Positions 54,331 to 63,336 of a stretch of 64,000 nucleotides of DNA are shown here, one piece after another. The position numbers were made by a program, and so were the translations under genes. The stretch is from Phycisphaerales bacterium (GTDB taxonomy: Bacteria > Planctomycetota > Phycisphaerae > UBA1845 > UTPLA1), in the NCBI GenBank assembly GCA_020639075.1, contig JACKHI010000001.1, forward strand, positions 5,456,001 through 5,520,000, read 5' to 3'. The first letter of the stretch is position 1, and each line of letters starts with the position of its first letter. The notes beneath the pieces are model-generated. The model was not told where the DNA came from. It saw only the letters and a program-made list of their open reading frames with translations, and did not search any database.

Positions 54331-55272
54331 TTATTCAACCTTCGCGATAGGTCCTTCGACAATGCTTGCGTGATGTCGCCGTCGATGTTGCACGAGCTGC
54401 GCTACGATGCTGATCGCAATTTCCGGGACTGTGACAGCGCCGATATCCAGGCCGATCGGCGTGTGGATTGCGTCGATCCGTTCCGCGCTGACGCCTGCTT
54501 TAGCGAGGTCGTCCAGAATCAGGCGGCTCTTCCTTTTGCTTCCGATGAGACCGATGTAGCCGGCGTCGCTGCGGATGACGGCGTCGACGGCGGCGTGGTC
54601 GTGCTGGTGACCGCGGGTGACGATGACGACGCTGCATGCGCGATCCAACTCGTAATTGCGCAGCGCTTCGGCGATGTCGTCGACAACGAGTTTGACCTGC
54701 GGCGGAAATCGATCATGCGATGCGTAATCCGCGCGATCGTCGATGGCGACGACGTGGAAGTCGAGATCGACGGCAAGTCGCGCGACGGCCTGTCCGACAT
54801 GGCCCGCGCCGGCGATGATGAGCGTCGGCGGGACTTCGAGGTTGATGCGGTATTCGTTGAGTGCGTCGTCTTCGCGAATCGTGATCGGCATCTGCGCGGG
54901 TTTGCGTCGTTTTGCGAGTGAGAGCGCATCGCGGTAGGGGGCGACGTTGTTCGGCGTGATTGGTTGCACGCCGATGTACATTTTTCCGCCGCAGATCAGT
55001 CCATTCTCGAAACCGTCCTTCTGGTCGAGGAGGAAATCCAGCATCGCGCCTTCGGTCTTTTCCAGATAACCATAGGCGCGGGTGCGAACTTCGTTTTCGA
55101 CGCAGCCGCCGCCAAGGGTGCCGACGGTCGACATGTCCGCTCTAACAAGCATTGACGCGCCGGGCGCTTGCGGAGTGGATCCTTTGGTTCGCAATACGAC
55201 ACACAACGCGACAGGGCGATTTGCGTCGGCGTCGGCGACGAGTGTTTCGAGGACGGGGAGGAGTTCGCTCAT
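54331..55272 (-). CDS. xdhC: XdhC-family molybdenum hydroxylase maturation protein
   Basis: Protein that binds molybdenum cofactor and helps insert its sulfur (or selenium) ligand into xanthine-dehydrogenase-type enzymes. 313 residues. The N-terminal XdhC_CoxI domain has RTKGSTPQAPGASMLV, GTLGGGCVENEV (the Cys) and GGKMYIGVQP; the C-terminal Rossmann domain has IIAGAGHVGQAVARLA, DDRADYASHDRFP, VTRGHQHDHAAV, GYIGLIGSKRKSRL and HTPIGLDIGAVTVPEIAISI. It is the EF2563/YqeB-associated type rather than CoxI. It lies 314 bases from the hydroxylase gene on the same strand, with a repeat element between them. Confidence 0.93.
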   Translation of the reverse strand: MSELLPVLETLVADADANRPVALCVVLRTKGSTPQAPGASMLVRADMSTVGTLGGGCVENEVRTRAYGYLEKTEGAMLDFLLDQKDGFENGLICGGKMYIGVQPITPNNVAPYRDALSLAKRRKPAQMPITIREDDALNEYRINLEVPPTLIIAGAGHVGQAVARLAVDLDFHVVAIDDRADYASHDRFPPQVKLVVDDIAEALRNYELDRACSVVIVTRGHQHDHAAVDAVIRSDAGYIGLIGSKRKSRLILDDLAKAGVSAERIDAIHTPIGLDIGAVTVPEIAISIVAQLVQHRRRHHASIVEGPIAKVE

Positions 55273-55282
55273 CTCTTGTGGT

Positions 55283-55414
55283 GTCGCGTTGCGACCTTTC
55301 TGTAACGCCCTTTCAGGGCTTGATTCCGCGTTGGCCGTAGGACCCAGGGTTGCGTTCGGCCCGCTGCGCGGGGCTCACTGACCCTGGGCTGGCATATGTC
55401 ACGCTTTCAGCGTG
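55283..55414 (-). repeat. Composite hairpin repeat R4, copy 2
   Basis: Reverse-orientation copy of the series at 13323-13436, including ACGCTTTCAGCGTG, AGCCCAGGGT...ACCCTGGGCT and TAACGCCCTTTCAGGGC. It is noncoding; the remaining 55415-55586 has no feature. Confidence 0.72.
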
Positions 55415-55586
55415 CAGAGAAGTCCGGGTTGCGGCCTCCATCCGATTGCGTTCGTCGTACTACCATTTGCCGTCGCATTGCGCCTGGTCAGCGTGTGTTG
55501 ATAGCGGGTTGTGTGGCTTCGTTGCGGTGCTAAGTTCGCGCTTCCTAAGGCGATTGTGTTGCAAACATTCAGCGTGGTTGCGTCTG

Positions 55587-58250
55587 TTACTTTTTCGGCG
55601 CCGGTCTGGAGGGTTTTTGCATCAACTGGGCTGCGGGTGAGTCTGACATCGGCAGTTTCGTGCGATGGATGCCGTCGAAAGCTTCCAAGGCGGCGGCGAC
55701 GGCGGGGGCCGTGGGGACGAGACCAATCTCGCCGACGCCGCGCGTGCCGTAGGCCGTCTCCGGATCGGCGGTTTCAACGAAGATGCACTCGACTTCGGGC
55801 ATCTGATGGGCGCGGAGCACGCGCAGCGACTTGATCGTCGTGTTCGTTGGCACGCCGCCTTCCGTCGGGAAATCCTCCGTCAGGGCGTAGCCGAGGCCCA
55901 TGTGGATCGAGCCCTCCATCTGTCCCTCCAGCAGCGTCGGGTTCATCACGCGACCAACGTCGTGGGCGGCGATGACTTTCTCCAGACCGCCTTCGTCGTT
56001 CAGGATGACGATCTGCGTGGCGAAGCCGTATGTCAGATGCGTTTTGGGTTCCGGAACGTCGGCGCCGAGTTTGGTCGTATACGTGCAGGCGTATTCGCCT
56101 CGATACGATTTGCCGACGAGTTTGTCGACGCTGCCGACGGCATCGAGTTCGGCTTTGAGTTTGCGTGCGGCCTGCATGACGGACATCGCCGCCAGGACTG
56201 TGCCGCGGCTGGCCGTCGTCTGTCCGCAGTTGACGTCGGCGCTGGTGTCGGTGCACGCCCTGAAGATGCCGGGGGGCAGGCCGGTTTCTTCGCAGGCTGT
56301 CTGAATTGCGATGGTGAACAGGCCTTGTCCCATTTCGGTGAAGCCGATGCGAATCACGATGCGATCGGCGGCCTCGACGCTGATGACGGCTTTTCCTTCG
56401 TCGGGCATGCCGTTGCCGATGCCGACGTTCTTGATGCCGCAGGCGATGCCGACGTACTTCGCATTCTTGTACGCATCCTTCACGGCAAGCATCGTCTGTT
56501 CCAGGCCGAAGGGTTTGTCGAGCTTCTGCCCCGTGCAGAATCGATCACCTTGTTTGAGAATGTTGCGATAGCGGAAGTCCCAGCCATCGAGCCCGACTTT
56601 CTTTGCAAGGCGATCGATGCAGCGCTCGACGGCGAAGGAGGCCTGGTTGGCGCCGAAACCGCGCATCGCGCCGCAGGGCGGATTGTTCGTGTATACGGCA
56701 AGCGACTCGACGTCGACGTTCTCGATCTTGTAGGGACCGACGGAGTGCCCCGCAGCGCGCTCGAGGACTTTCGCCCCAACGCTTGCATATGCGCCCTTGT
56801 CGCCGATCATGCGGGCGCGAACGCCGGTGAGCCTGCCGTCAGCGTCGCAGCCGACTTTCAAGTGCATCCTGATGGGATGACGCTTGGGATGGAGTCGGAA
56901 ACTCTCCTCGCGCGTGAGCGTGCATTTGACGGGCACATTGCACAGTGCGGCGGCAAGCGCGGTCTGCGCCTGGACGCTCATGTCTTCCTTACCGCCGAAT
57001 GCGCCGCCGTTGGAGACGAGCTCGACGTAGACCCGGCTTTCCTCCCAGCCCAGGACGCCGGCGATCTGGCGGCGATCGTCGAAGACGCCCTGGCCCTGCG
57101 AGAGGACTTTCAGGCGGGGGCCCGAGCCGTTGTCGGGCGGTTGGGGGATGGCGATGCAAGCCTCGGGTTCGAGGAACATGTGCTCGATGCGCTGAGTCTC
57201 GTAAACATCTTCAACGACATGCGCCGAGTTGGCGAAGGCGGCATCAATATCGCCGCGCTTGATGGACGAGCGGGACAGCAGATTCCCCTTCGGATGAACC
57301 AAAGGTGAATCGGGCTCGAGGGCCTTGGCCGGATCCGTTACGGGCGTGAGCACGTCGTAGTCGATGTGTATTCGTTTGGCGGCTTCGCGGGCTGTGCGTT
57401 GATCGTCGGCGACGACGACAGCGATGACGTCGCCGACGCATCGCGTCTCTTCGCCGATGGCGACGAGTACGGGCCAGTCGCGGACGATCAGCCCGACGTA
57501 TCGCTCGCCGGGGACGTCGGCGGCCGTGATGACGCGATGTACACCAGGCATGGCGAGCGCGGGCGCGGGATCGATGGCTCTGACGGTCGCACGCGGGTGA
57601 TCACTGAATCGCATGGCGGCGAAGCGCGAGCCTTCGATTCTGATGTCGTCGACGTATTTGAAGTCGCCGAGGACGAACTCCGTGCCGCGATACCGATCGA
57701 GGCGCGTGCCGACGCGGCCGGTGCAGTCGGGTTCCGGTATGGGTTTGCCCTGTCGAGCGTCGGCGAGCAGACGAACGGCATCGACTATCTTCGTATAGCC
57801 CGTGCATCGGCAGAGGTTGCCGCGCAGTGCATGCTCGATCTCGTCGCGCGACGGGTCCGGATTCTCATTCAGGAGGGAGACGGAGCGCATTACAAAGCCC
57901 GGAATGCAGAAGCCGCACTGGACGCCGCCTGCGCGGACGAAGCACGCGGCGATCTGCTCGCGGTCTTTCTCCGTCAGGCCTTCGGCAGTCAGGATGTTCT
58001 TACCGACCACGGTCTTCGGCTTCGTCGCGCACGACAATCGGGGTTGACCGTCGATGAGGACTGTGCAGCAACCGCACGTGGCCTGGGGTTCGCAGCCGTT
58101 CTTGGGCGAGATCAATCCGAGTTGGTCGCGAAGGACGCCGAGGAGGGATTCACCTTCGCGCTCGGCGACTTGGACGGACTTGCCGTTGACAGTCAGCGTG
58201 AGGTTTGCGGACATGCCCGCGGACGTCGTGGGATTGGAGATCGTGGACAT
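55587..58250 (-). CDS. xdhD: Selenium-dependent-type molybdenum hydroxylase, FeS + Moco fusion
   Basis: 887 residues from ATG 58250. Residues ~15-170 hold two [2Fe-2S] clusters: CEPQATCGCC...C (plant type) and CGFC...CRC. The rest is the Moco part: GQGVFDDRRQIAG, GGAFGGKEDM, RGFGANQASFAVE, MGQGLFTIAIQ and the catalytic Glu in GVGEIGLVPTAPA. Fusion without the FAD domain matches XdhD and the selenium-dependent xanthine-dehydrogenase group, and the neighbours (ygfK, mocA, ssnA, xdhC) agree. A purine or related heterocycle is the probable substrate. Starts divergently from ygfK; a Met at 58214 is an alternative. A separate FAD subunit is not in the window. Confidence 0.9.
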   Translation of the reverse strand: MSTISNPTTSAGMSANLTLTVNGKSVQVAEREGESLLGVLRDQLGLISPKNGCEPQATCGCCTVLIDGQPRLSCATKPKTVVGKNILTAEGLTEKDREQIAACFVRAGGVQCGFCIPGFVMRSVSLLNENPDPSRDEIEHALRGNLCRCTGYTKIVDAVRLLADARQGKPIPEPDCTGRVGTRLDRYRGTEFVLGDFKYVDDIRIEGSRFAAMRFSDHPRATVRAIDPAPALAMPGVHRVITAADVPGERYVGLIVRDWPVLVAIGEETRCVGDVIAVVVADDQRTAREAAKRIHIDYDVLTPVTDPAKALEPDSPLVHPKGNLLSRSSIKRGDIDAAFANSAHVVEDVYETQRIEHMFLEPEACIAIPQPPDNGSGPRLKVLSQGQGVFDDRRQIAGVLGWEESRVYVELVSNGGAFGGKEDMSVQAQTALAAALCNVPVKCTLTREESFRLHPKRHPIRMHLKVGCDADGRLTGVRARMIGDKGAYASVGAKVLERAAGHSVGPYKIENVDVESLAVYTNNPPCGAMRGFGANQASFAVERCIDRLAKKVGLDGWDFRYRNILKQGDRFCTGQKLDKPFGLEQTMLAVKDAYKNAKYVGIACGIKNVGIGNGMPDEGKAVISVEAADRIVIRIGFTEMGQGLFTIAIQTACEETGLPPGIFRACTDTSADVNCGQTTASRGTVLAAMSVMQAARKLKAELDAVGSVDKLVGKSYRGEYACTYTTKLGADVPEPKTHLTYGFATQIVILNDEGGLEKVIAAHDVGRVMNPTLLEGQMEGSIHMGLGYALTEDFPTEGGVPTNTTIKSLRVLRAHQMPEVECIFVETADPETAYGTRGVGEIGLVPTAPAVAAALEAFDGIHRTKLPMSDSPAAQLMQKPSRPAPKK

Positions 58251-58381
58251 TTGTCTAAGCATACCGCGCGGCGGGGCTGGGTTAAAGGTCGTTCCGCTGG
58301 CGCGACGTTGCGGCGCGTCGAATTTGAGGATATCGACGTGTGTCTTCGCATCGGATGGGGATTCCCGGGGGCGGCTGGGAC

Positions 58382-58420
58382 TTTCAGATTTGAAATTCGA
58401 GATTTCAAATTTGAAATCCG
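58382..58420 (+). repeat. Low-complexity TTTGAAATTC repeat (family R6)
   Basis: TTTCAGATTTGAAATTCGAG and GATTTCAAATTTGAAATC in the divergent xdhD/ygfK spacer, similar to 54100-54253. Overlaps where their promoters must lie. Confidence 0.65.
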
Positions 58421-58535
58421 GGTTGCCCGGGCATCAGGGGGCGATCGGTTCGTTGGTGGAATCGGCGCCGAAATCGACTTTCGGGCTTCGCTACGACTTT
58501 GGTCATGTGTCGCTCGCTCGTATGATGGTCGCATT

Positions 58536-60578
58536 ATGGCCGAATTGAACCCAGCACCATTTCCCGATCTGATCCGGCGGATGTTTCGCGAGCCGCGAAC
58601 GCAGGATGCGCTCTTCGAATTGCCGCGGCGAAAGTGGTATCTGCCTGCGGGCGGGGGACCGGACCTTTCCGTATCGTTTCACGGTGAACGTGCCGGCAGC
58701 GCGGTCGGACCTGCAGCGGGGCCGCATACGCAGATGGCGCAGAACCTCTTGTTAAGTTATGTTGCGGGGGCGCGGATCTGTGAACTGAAGACGGTGCAGA
58801 TCAACGATCGGCTGGAGATTCCTCGGCCGTGCATTGACATGACGAACATCGGCTACAACGTCGAGTGGTCGCAGGAGTTGTTGGTTGAGCAGTCGCTGCG
58901 CGAGTACGTGGCGGGATCGATGCTGATCCAGATGTTCCGTCGGTCGTCGCTGGCGGAAGGGAAACTCGTCGGGGCGTGCGGAGATTGGATTTTCGATCTG
59001 AGTGTCGGATATGACCTGAAGGGGATCCAGAGTCGGAAGGTTCGCGAGTTTCTTGATGGGATGCGCGACGCGTCGGCGATGATCGAGGCGTTGCGAGGGG
59101 AGATACCGGCGGAGTATCGGGCGGAGCGCGACGCCGAGTATCGATCGTGTTTGTCGACGAGTATCACGTTATCGACGTTTCACGGTTGCCCGGCGGATGA
59201 AATCGAAGGCATCACGGAGTTTCTGCTCGGCGAGTGCGACTTCGATGTAATTGTGAAAATGAACCCGCCGACGCTTGGGAAGGTGAAACTCGAACATCTG
59301 TTGCACGATGTGCTGGGTTATTCGGAACTGCGGGTCAATCCGAAGGCGTACGGGGCAGCAATTACGTTTGACGAGTCGATCGGCTTGTATCAGCGGCTCA
59401 CGCGTTTCGCGCATCAGCGCGGTCGGCGACTCGGCTTCAAGTTCAGCAACACGCTAGAAGTGGAGAACCATCGGGACTTCTTTCCGGACGGCAATCCGAT
59501 CATGTATTTGTCGGGGCAACCGCTGCATGTCATCACGATGGCATTGACGGACGAATTCCGGCGGGCGGTCGGGCCGGACGTGCCGATCTCATTCAGCGCG
59601 GGGATCGATCGGTTCAACTTTCCCGATGCCGTGGCGGCGGGGTTCGTGCCTGTGACGATCAGCACGGACCTGCTTCGGCCAGGGGGATATGGGCGATTGC
59701 CGGCGTATCTGGAAGGGTTGTCCGCGGCAATGGCGTCATGCGGGGCGGCGAACATCGGCGACTTCATTCTGGATCGGCACGGCAAGCGGGATGAAGCAAT
59801 GGAGCATGCACACGCGAGCGTCGGTCGGAATGCGACGTCGACGACGTTGCATGAATCGGCGCTTCGCTGGGCGGGGTTGCTGAATACGAGCGTGCTGGCG
59901 GAGCTTGCGCGGAATGAACCGCGGTACCGGGCGGAGCAGAATCGGAAGGTTCCGAAACGGATCGACTCGAAGCTCGTCGTGTTCGACTGCGTAACGTGCG
60001 ACAAATGTCTGCCGGTGTGTCCGAACTCGGCGAACTTCAAGTATCCGACGCCGGTCGTTGCGTTTGACTACTGCGATTGGGTTGTGGCGGCGGATGGCGG
60101 CGTGACGGCGGACACGTCGCGCCGGTTTGCGATCGAAAAGGAGATGCAGATCGCGTGTTACGCGGATTTCTGCAATGAGTGCGGGAACTGCGATACGTTC
60201 TGCCCGGAGTATGGCGGGCCTTATATCGAGAAGCCGAGTTTCTTCGGGACGTTGGAGTCGTTTCACGCGGCGGCGCCGCGGGATGGGTTTGTAGCGGGGC
60301 GCGGCGGCGATGGCGATTGGATTGTTGGGCGCGTGAAGGGCGTCGAGTATCAATTGAGAGTGCGCGGCGACGGAGCGATCGAGTTTGAGGATGGGGTCGT
60401 GCGCGCACGATTGGACGCGGACTCGTGGCAAGTGTCGAGCGTTGAGTGGGCGGGGGATTCGAAACCGGGGCATGTGATCGACATGTGGGCGGTGCATACA
60501 CTGCGGCATTTGCTGGCAGGTGTGTTGGATGCTTCGCGATCGAACCAGGTAAACGTGGCGTTCGTCGCGTCGAAATGA
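58536..60578 (+). CDS. ygfK: YgfK-like protein lacking the flavin/NAD(P) domain
   Basis: 680 residues. ATG 58536 gives MAELNPAPFPDLIRRMF, like the E. coli YgfK N-terminus; the open frame upstream to 57366 overlaps xdhD and is not used. A TIM-barrel-like part (~1-430) has VGPAAGPHTQMAQNLL, ELKTVQINDRLEI, LSTFHGCPADEIE and VTISTDLLRPGGYGRLPAY. It then runs straight into ferredoxin motifs CVTCDKCLPVCPN and CNECGNCDTFC with GGPYIEKPSFF. E. coli YgfK (~1030 residues) has a GltD-like FAD/NAD(P) region in between, absent here. The proposed family role is in selenium/molybdenum hydroxylase function; exact chemistry is not settled. Confidence 0.85.
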   Translation: MAELNPAPFPDLIRRMFREPRTQDALFELPRRKWYLPAGGGPDLSVSFHGERAGSAVGPAAGPHTQMAQNLLLSYVAGARICELKTVQINDRLEIPRPCIDMTNIGYNVEWSQELLVEQSLREYVAGSMLIQMFRRSSLAEGKLVGACGDWIFDLSVGYDLKGIQSRKVREFLDGMRDASAMIEALRGEIPAEYRAERDAEYRSCLSTSITLSTFHGCPADEIEGITEFLLGECDFDVIVKMNPPTLGKVKLEHLLHDVLGYSELRVNPKAYGAAITFDESIGLYQRLTRFAHQRGRRLGFKFSNTLEVENHRDFFPDGNPIMYLSGQPLHVITMALTDEFRRAVGPDVPISFSAGIDRFNFPDAVAAGFVPVTISTDLLRPGGYGRLPAYLEGLSAAMASCGAANIGDFILDRHGKRDEAMEHAHASVGRNATSTTLHESALRWAGLLNTSVLAELARNEPRYRAEQNRKVPKRIDSKLVVFDCVTCDKCLPVCPNSANFKYPTPVVAFDYCDWVVAADGGVTADTSRRFAIEKEMQIACYADFCNECGNCDTFCPEYGGPYIEKPSFFGTLESFHAAAPRDGFVAGRGGDGDWIVGRVKGVEYQLRVRGDGAIEFEDGVVRARLDADSWQVSSVEWAGDSKPGHVIDMWAVHTLRHLLAGVLDASRSNQVNVAFVASK

Positions 60579-60660
60579 GTCGGAGCAGCGAACAAGGTTG
60601 ACATCGCAATGGCCCGGCGCGCACCGGTAGTGGTGTAACACGGGTCGATGGTGTCAAAAG

Positions 60661-60685
60661 TTTGCACGTTTTGCGCCAGTTTGCA
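60661..60685 (+). promoter_or_regulatory. Phased TTTGC motif, three copies (family R7)
   Basis: TTTGC at 60661, 60670 and 60680 (spacing 9 and 10); TTTGCACGTTTTGCGCCA followed by GTTTGCAC. An inverted TGTGCAAA follows at 60695. It lies 56 bases upstream of the mocA start, so it may be part of that promoter. Confidence 0.55.
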
Positions 60686-60740
60686 CCCCGGGAATGTGCA
60701 AACACGACGATGAAGGGCGTCGTCGGGTTTGGAGACGGTC

Positions 60741-61646
60741 ATGGCCGGAAGAATATTCGGGATTATTCCGGCGGCGGGGCGATCGCGGCGGATGGGGTGC
60801 GACAAGCAGCTCATCGACGTCGGTGGGCGACCGATGCTGGCGAATGTGATCGAGGCGATGATCGCCGGTGGTGTGACTGATGTGTATGTGGTGACGTGGC
60901 GCGAGGTCTTTGACGCGCTGCCGGACGATGTCCGATTACAGGTGGCATTCGTCGAGAATAACGATCCGGCGACGGAGATGATCGACTCGATCCGCATGGC
61001 GCGGATGGCATTTCCGGAAGACGTTGACGAGACTGACGCCGTGGCGGTTTGCCCGGGAGACCTGCCGGCGATTGCTGGAGAGGATGTTCGTGCGTGTGTG
61101 GACGCATTCGTTGCGAATCGCGATCGGATCGTCGTCGCCTCAAGCGGTGGGAAACGGGGCCATCCGATTATCATTCCGGCGGGGCTCATGACGCCCGCGT
61201 GCTTTGCCGCCTATGACAAAGGGCTGAATATGATCACGCGGATGTACGCCGATCGCGTGTTGGAAGTGAACGTTCATGGCGGCGCGACGATGGATGTGGA
61301 CACGCCCGCGGATTTGCGGGCGCTACGTGAGACAAACGAAGGAAGGTTGATGAGCGAGCAGATACATGTGACGGCGTTCTTTCGGGCCAAGTCGGATAAG
61401 ATTGAGGCGTTGAAGGCGGTTCTGTCGGAATTGGCCCCGCCAAGTCGGGCGGAGCCGGGCTGCATCGAGTACGCGTTCTATCAGGATACGGACGATCCGA
61501 CGAAGATCGTCGCCATCGAGACGTGGAAGGACATGGGCGCGATCAATAAGCATCTCACGCTGCCGCATTTTCAGCGGGCGGCGGCAAAACTCGAAGGCCT
61601 TGTCGAAGCAATGCCGGATATCTACAAGTTGCGGAAGATCATCTGA
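60741..61646 (+). CDS. mocA: MocA-like nucleotidyltransferase fused to an ABM-fold domain
   Basis: 301 residues; GGAG 6 bases before ATG 60741. Residues 1-~195 are an NTP-transferase (PAAGRSRRMGCDKQL, VCPGDLPAI, GKRGHPIIIP, NVHGGATMDVDTPADL), matching YgfJ/MocA, which adds CMP to molybdopterin to make MCD for hydroxylases. From residue 204 an antibiotic-biosynthesis-monooxygenase (ABM) fold domain follows (VTAFFRAKSDKIEALKAVL, SRAEPGCIEYAFYQD, IVAIETWKDMGAINKHL). The ABM part begins at an internal ATG (61350) preceded by GGAAGG, so it may also be made separately. Ends 12 bases from the stop of convergent ssnA. Confidence 0.88.
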   Translation: MAGRIFGIIPAAGRSRRMGCDKQLIDVGGRPMLANVIEAMIAGGVTDVYVVTWREVFDALPDDVRLQVAFVENNDPATEMIDSIRMARMAFPEDVDETDAVAVCPGDLPAIAGEDVRACVDAFVANRDRIVVASSGGKRGHPIIIPAGLMTPACFAAYDKGLNMITRMYADRVLEVNVHGGATMDVDTPADLRALRETNEGRLMSEQIHVTAFFRAKSDKIEALKAVLSELAPPSRAEPGCIEYAFYQDTDDPTKIVAIETWKDMGAINKHLTLPHFQRAAAKLEGLVEAMPDIYKLRKII

Positions 61647-61658
61647 TGATCCGGCGTG

Positions 61659-62972
61659 TCAACGCACTGGCAGACTCGTCATGCGTCGCAAGAGCGATTC
61701 GCTGATACGCTGCGTTCCCTTCCGTATCGCAGCTTCGTCGACACCCATGATGACGCGATCGCGCATCGCCCACTTCCCATCGATCATGACGCTGCGAACG
61801 TGTCGAGACTCGATGCCGAAAAGGAAGTGGCCGGCGATGTTGTCGGTGTGAATCGGCGAGAACGGAATGTAGTCGGTGATGACGATGTCAGCCGCTGCGC
61901 CGGGTTCGAGTTTACCGAGCGTCACGCCGAGCGATTGCGAGGCGCGGCGGGCTGAGTTGGCAAGCAGTTGGATGACGTCATTCGGTGAGAGCTTACCGCC
62001 GCAATGTTGCGAGGCGAACCACGCGGCGCGGGCCTCGGCGAACATGTTGGATCCGATCCCGTCGGTCCCGAGCATGACATTGCTGAACGACGCGACTGGC
62101 GCATAGCCGACGGCATTATTCATGTTGCTGCGCGGCTGGTGAGCCATCGTGAGACCGGCGGCGTTGACGCGTTCGACGGCTTCGGCGCTGAGATGCGTGC
62201 CGTGTGCGAAGATCGAATCGGGTTTGAGCAGGTCGAAGGCGCTGAGGCGGGTGATGAGATTTCGGCCGCGGTTCTTGATCGAGTCATGTTCGTCGCAAGG
62301 ATCTTCGGCGACGTGGATGTGGACGCCGACGCGTGTTGCGCTCGCAAGGTCGGCGAGTTGCTTGAGCGAGTCGTCGTTGAGCGTGAAGGATGCGTGAGCA
62401 CCGACGAGACCGGCGCGCTTACCGTCGGTTCGTGAGCTGCAATGGGCTATGTAGCGGCGGTTTTCTTCGATGCCGGCGTCGCGGCCGGCGGCGTCGTGTC
62501 GGTCGGTCGTCTCGTAGCAGAGGACGGCGCGGACGCCGGCGTCGGCGAGGCCTCGATCGATACAGTCGAGGGAGCCGGCGATGGCATTGGGTGAGGCATG
62601 ATGGTCGATCAGTGTTGTCGTGCCGCAGCGGACGGCGTCGAGGGCACCGATGCGGGCGGAGGCTTCGATGGATTCCGCGTCGAGGGCCTGGTCGAGCCGC
62701 CACCAGACGTATTGGAGGATCTCGTGGAAGTTGGTCGGCGCTTTCGGCGGCGGCGGCATTCCGGTGGCGAGGGCGGAGTAGAGGTGGGTGTGGCCGTTGA
62801 CGAGGCCCGGCATGATGACGGCGCCATGGCAGTCGAGGATTTCGTCGGAACGTTGGGGCGTCACGTCGGGACCGACGGCATCGATGACGTCGCCGGCGAT
62901 GCGGAGGTTTCCGCGCGTGACGCGCGGCGGGTCGATGTCGATGAGAACGGCGTTGGTGAGGACGATGGACAT
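61659..62972 (-). CDS. ssnA: SsnA-type amidohydrolase
   Basis: Metal-dependent deaminase/hydrolase-fold protein found in selenium-dependent molybdenum hydroxylase clusters. 437 residues. Motifs: MPGLVNGHTHLYSALATG (metal His), GTTTLIDHHASPNAIAGSL, GAHASFTLNDDSL, HIHVAEDPCDEHDSIKNRG, MAHQPRSNMNNAVGYAP, LGTDGIGSNMFAEA (metal Asp) and DNIAGHFLFGIESRHVRSVMIDGK. These match SsnA more closely than guanine or cytosine deaminases. It is the last gene of a likely minus-strand operon with the zinc-ribbon and threonine-synthase-like genes (34-base gap). Exact reaction unknown; degradation of purine-derived amines has been proposed. Confidence 0.92.
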   Translation of the reverse strand: MSIVLTNAVLIDIDPPRVTRGNLRIAGDVIDAVGPDVTPQRSDEILDCHGAVIMPGLVNGHTHLYSALATGMPPPPKAPTNFHEILQYVWWRLDQALDAESIEASARIGALDAVRCGTTTLIDHHASPNAIAGSLDCIDRGLADAGVRAVLCYETTDRHDAAGRDAGIEENRRYIAHCSSRTDGKRAGLVGAHASFTLNDDSLKQLADLASATRVGVHIHVAEDPCDEHDSIKNRGRNLITRLSAFDLLKPDSIFAHGTHLSAEAVERVNAAGLTMAHQPRSNMNNAVGYAPVASFSNVMLGTDGIGSNMFAEARAAWFASQHCGGKLSPNDVIQLLANSARRASQSLGVTLGKLEPGAAADIVITDYIPFSPIHTDNIAGHFLFGIESRHVRSVMIDGKWAMRDRVIMGVDEAAIRKGTQRISESLLRRMTSLPVR

Positions 62973-63006
62973 ACTTGGTTACCGCTTTGCTTTGACTTCG
63001 CGACGA

Positions 63007-63333
63007 CTAGAGCGCCCAGGCCCAAGGTGATCGTTCGATCGCTAATCGATCGGTCACTCTTGCTCTGTCATATGAGTCGGCCGATCCGCACGATGGACAA
63101 ACGGTTGTTTCGCCGAGAATGTAGAGCGAGCTTTGGGTCAAGTCGTCGGCGTCGGTGTGAATTGTCTCGATTTCCTCGTTCAGGATGGCGAAGGCGCCAC
63201 AATTGTCGCACTTCCAGAATACGAATTCGTCATTGCCGCATGTCGCGCCGCCGCGAGATCTAATGGCATCATGATTCGTTGCCGTCATCTTCGGCTGGTT
63301 GTCGTTTCGGGCTGGCGGCTCTTGTCGTGTCAT
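63007..63333 (-). CDS. Small zinc-ribbon protein
   Basis: 108 residues with KCDNCGAFAILNEE and VCPSCGSADS, two CxxC knuckles ~45 residues apart that should bind one zinc. The first ~25 residues are hydrophilic and may be over-extended; an ATG at 63288 (MTATNHD) is an alternative. It begins 3 bases after the threonine-synthase-like stop and ends 34 bases before ssnA, so it is in the same operon. Function unknown; candidates are a metal-delivery accessory or a binding regulator for the hydroxylase operon. Confidence 0.75.
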   Translation of the reverse strand: MTRQEPPARNDNQPKMTATNHDAIRSRGGATCGNDEFVFWKCDNCGAFAILNEEIETIHTDADDLTQSSLYILGETTVCPSCGSADSYDRARVTDRLAIERSPWAWAL

Positions 63334-63336
63334 GGG

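Noticed and set aside
57366..58535. 390-codon N-terminal extension of the YgfK frame
   Set aside because: It lies antisense to the well-supported xdhD gene; the ATG at 58536 matches the known YgfK N-terminus.
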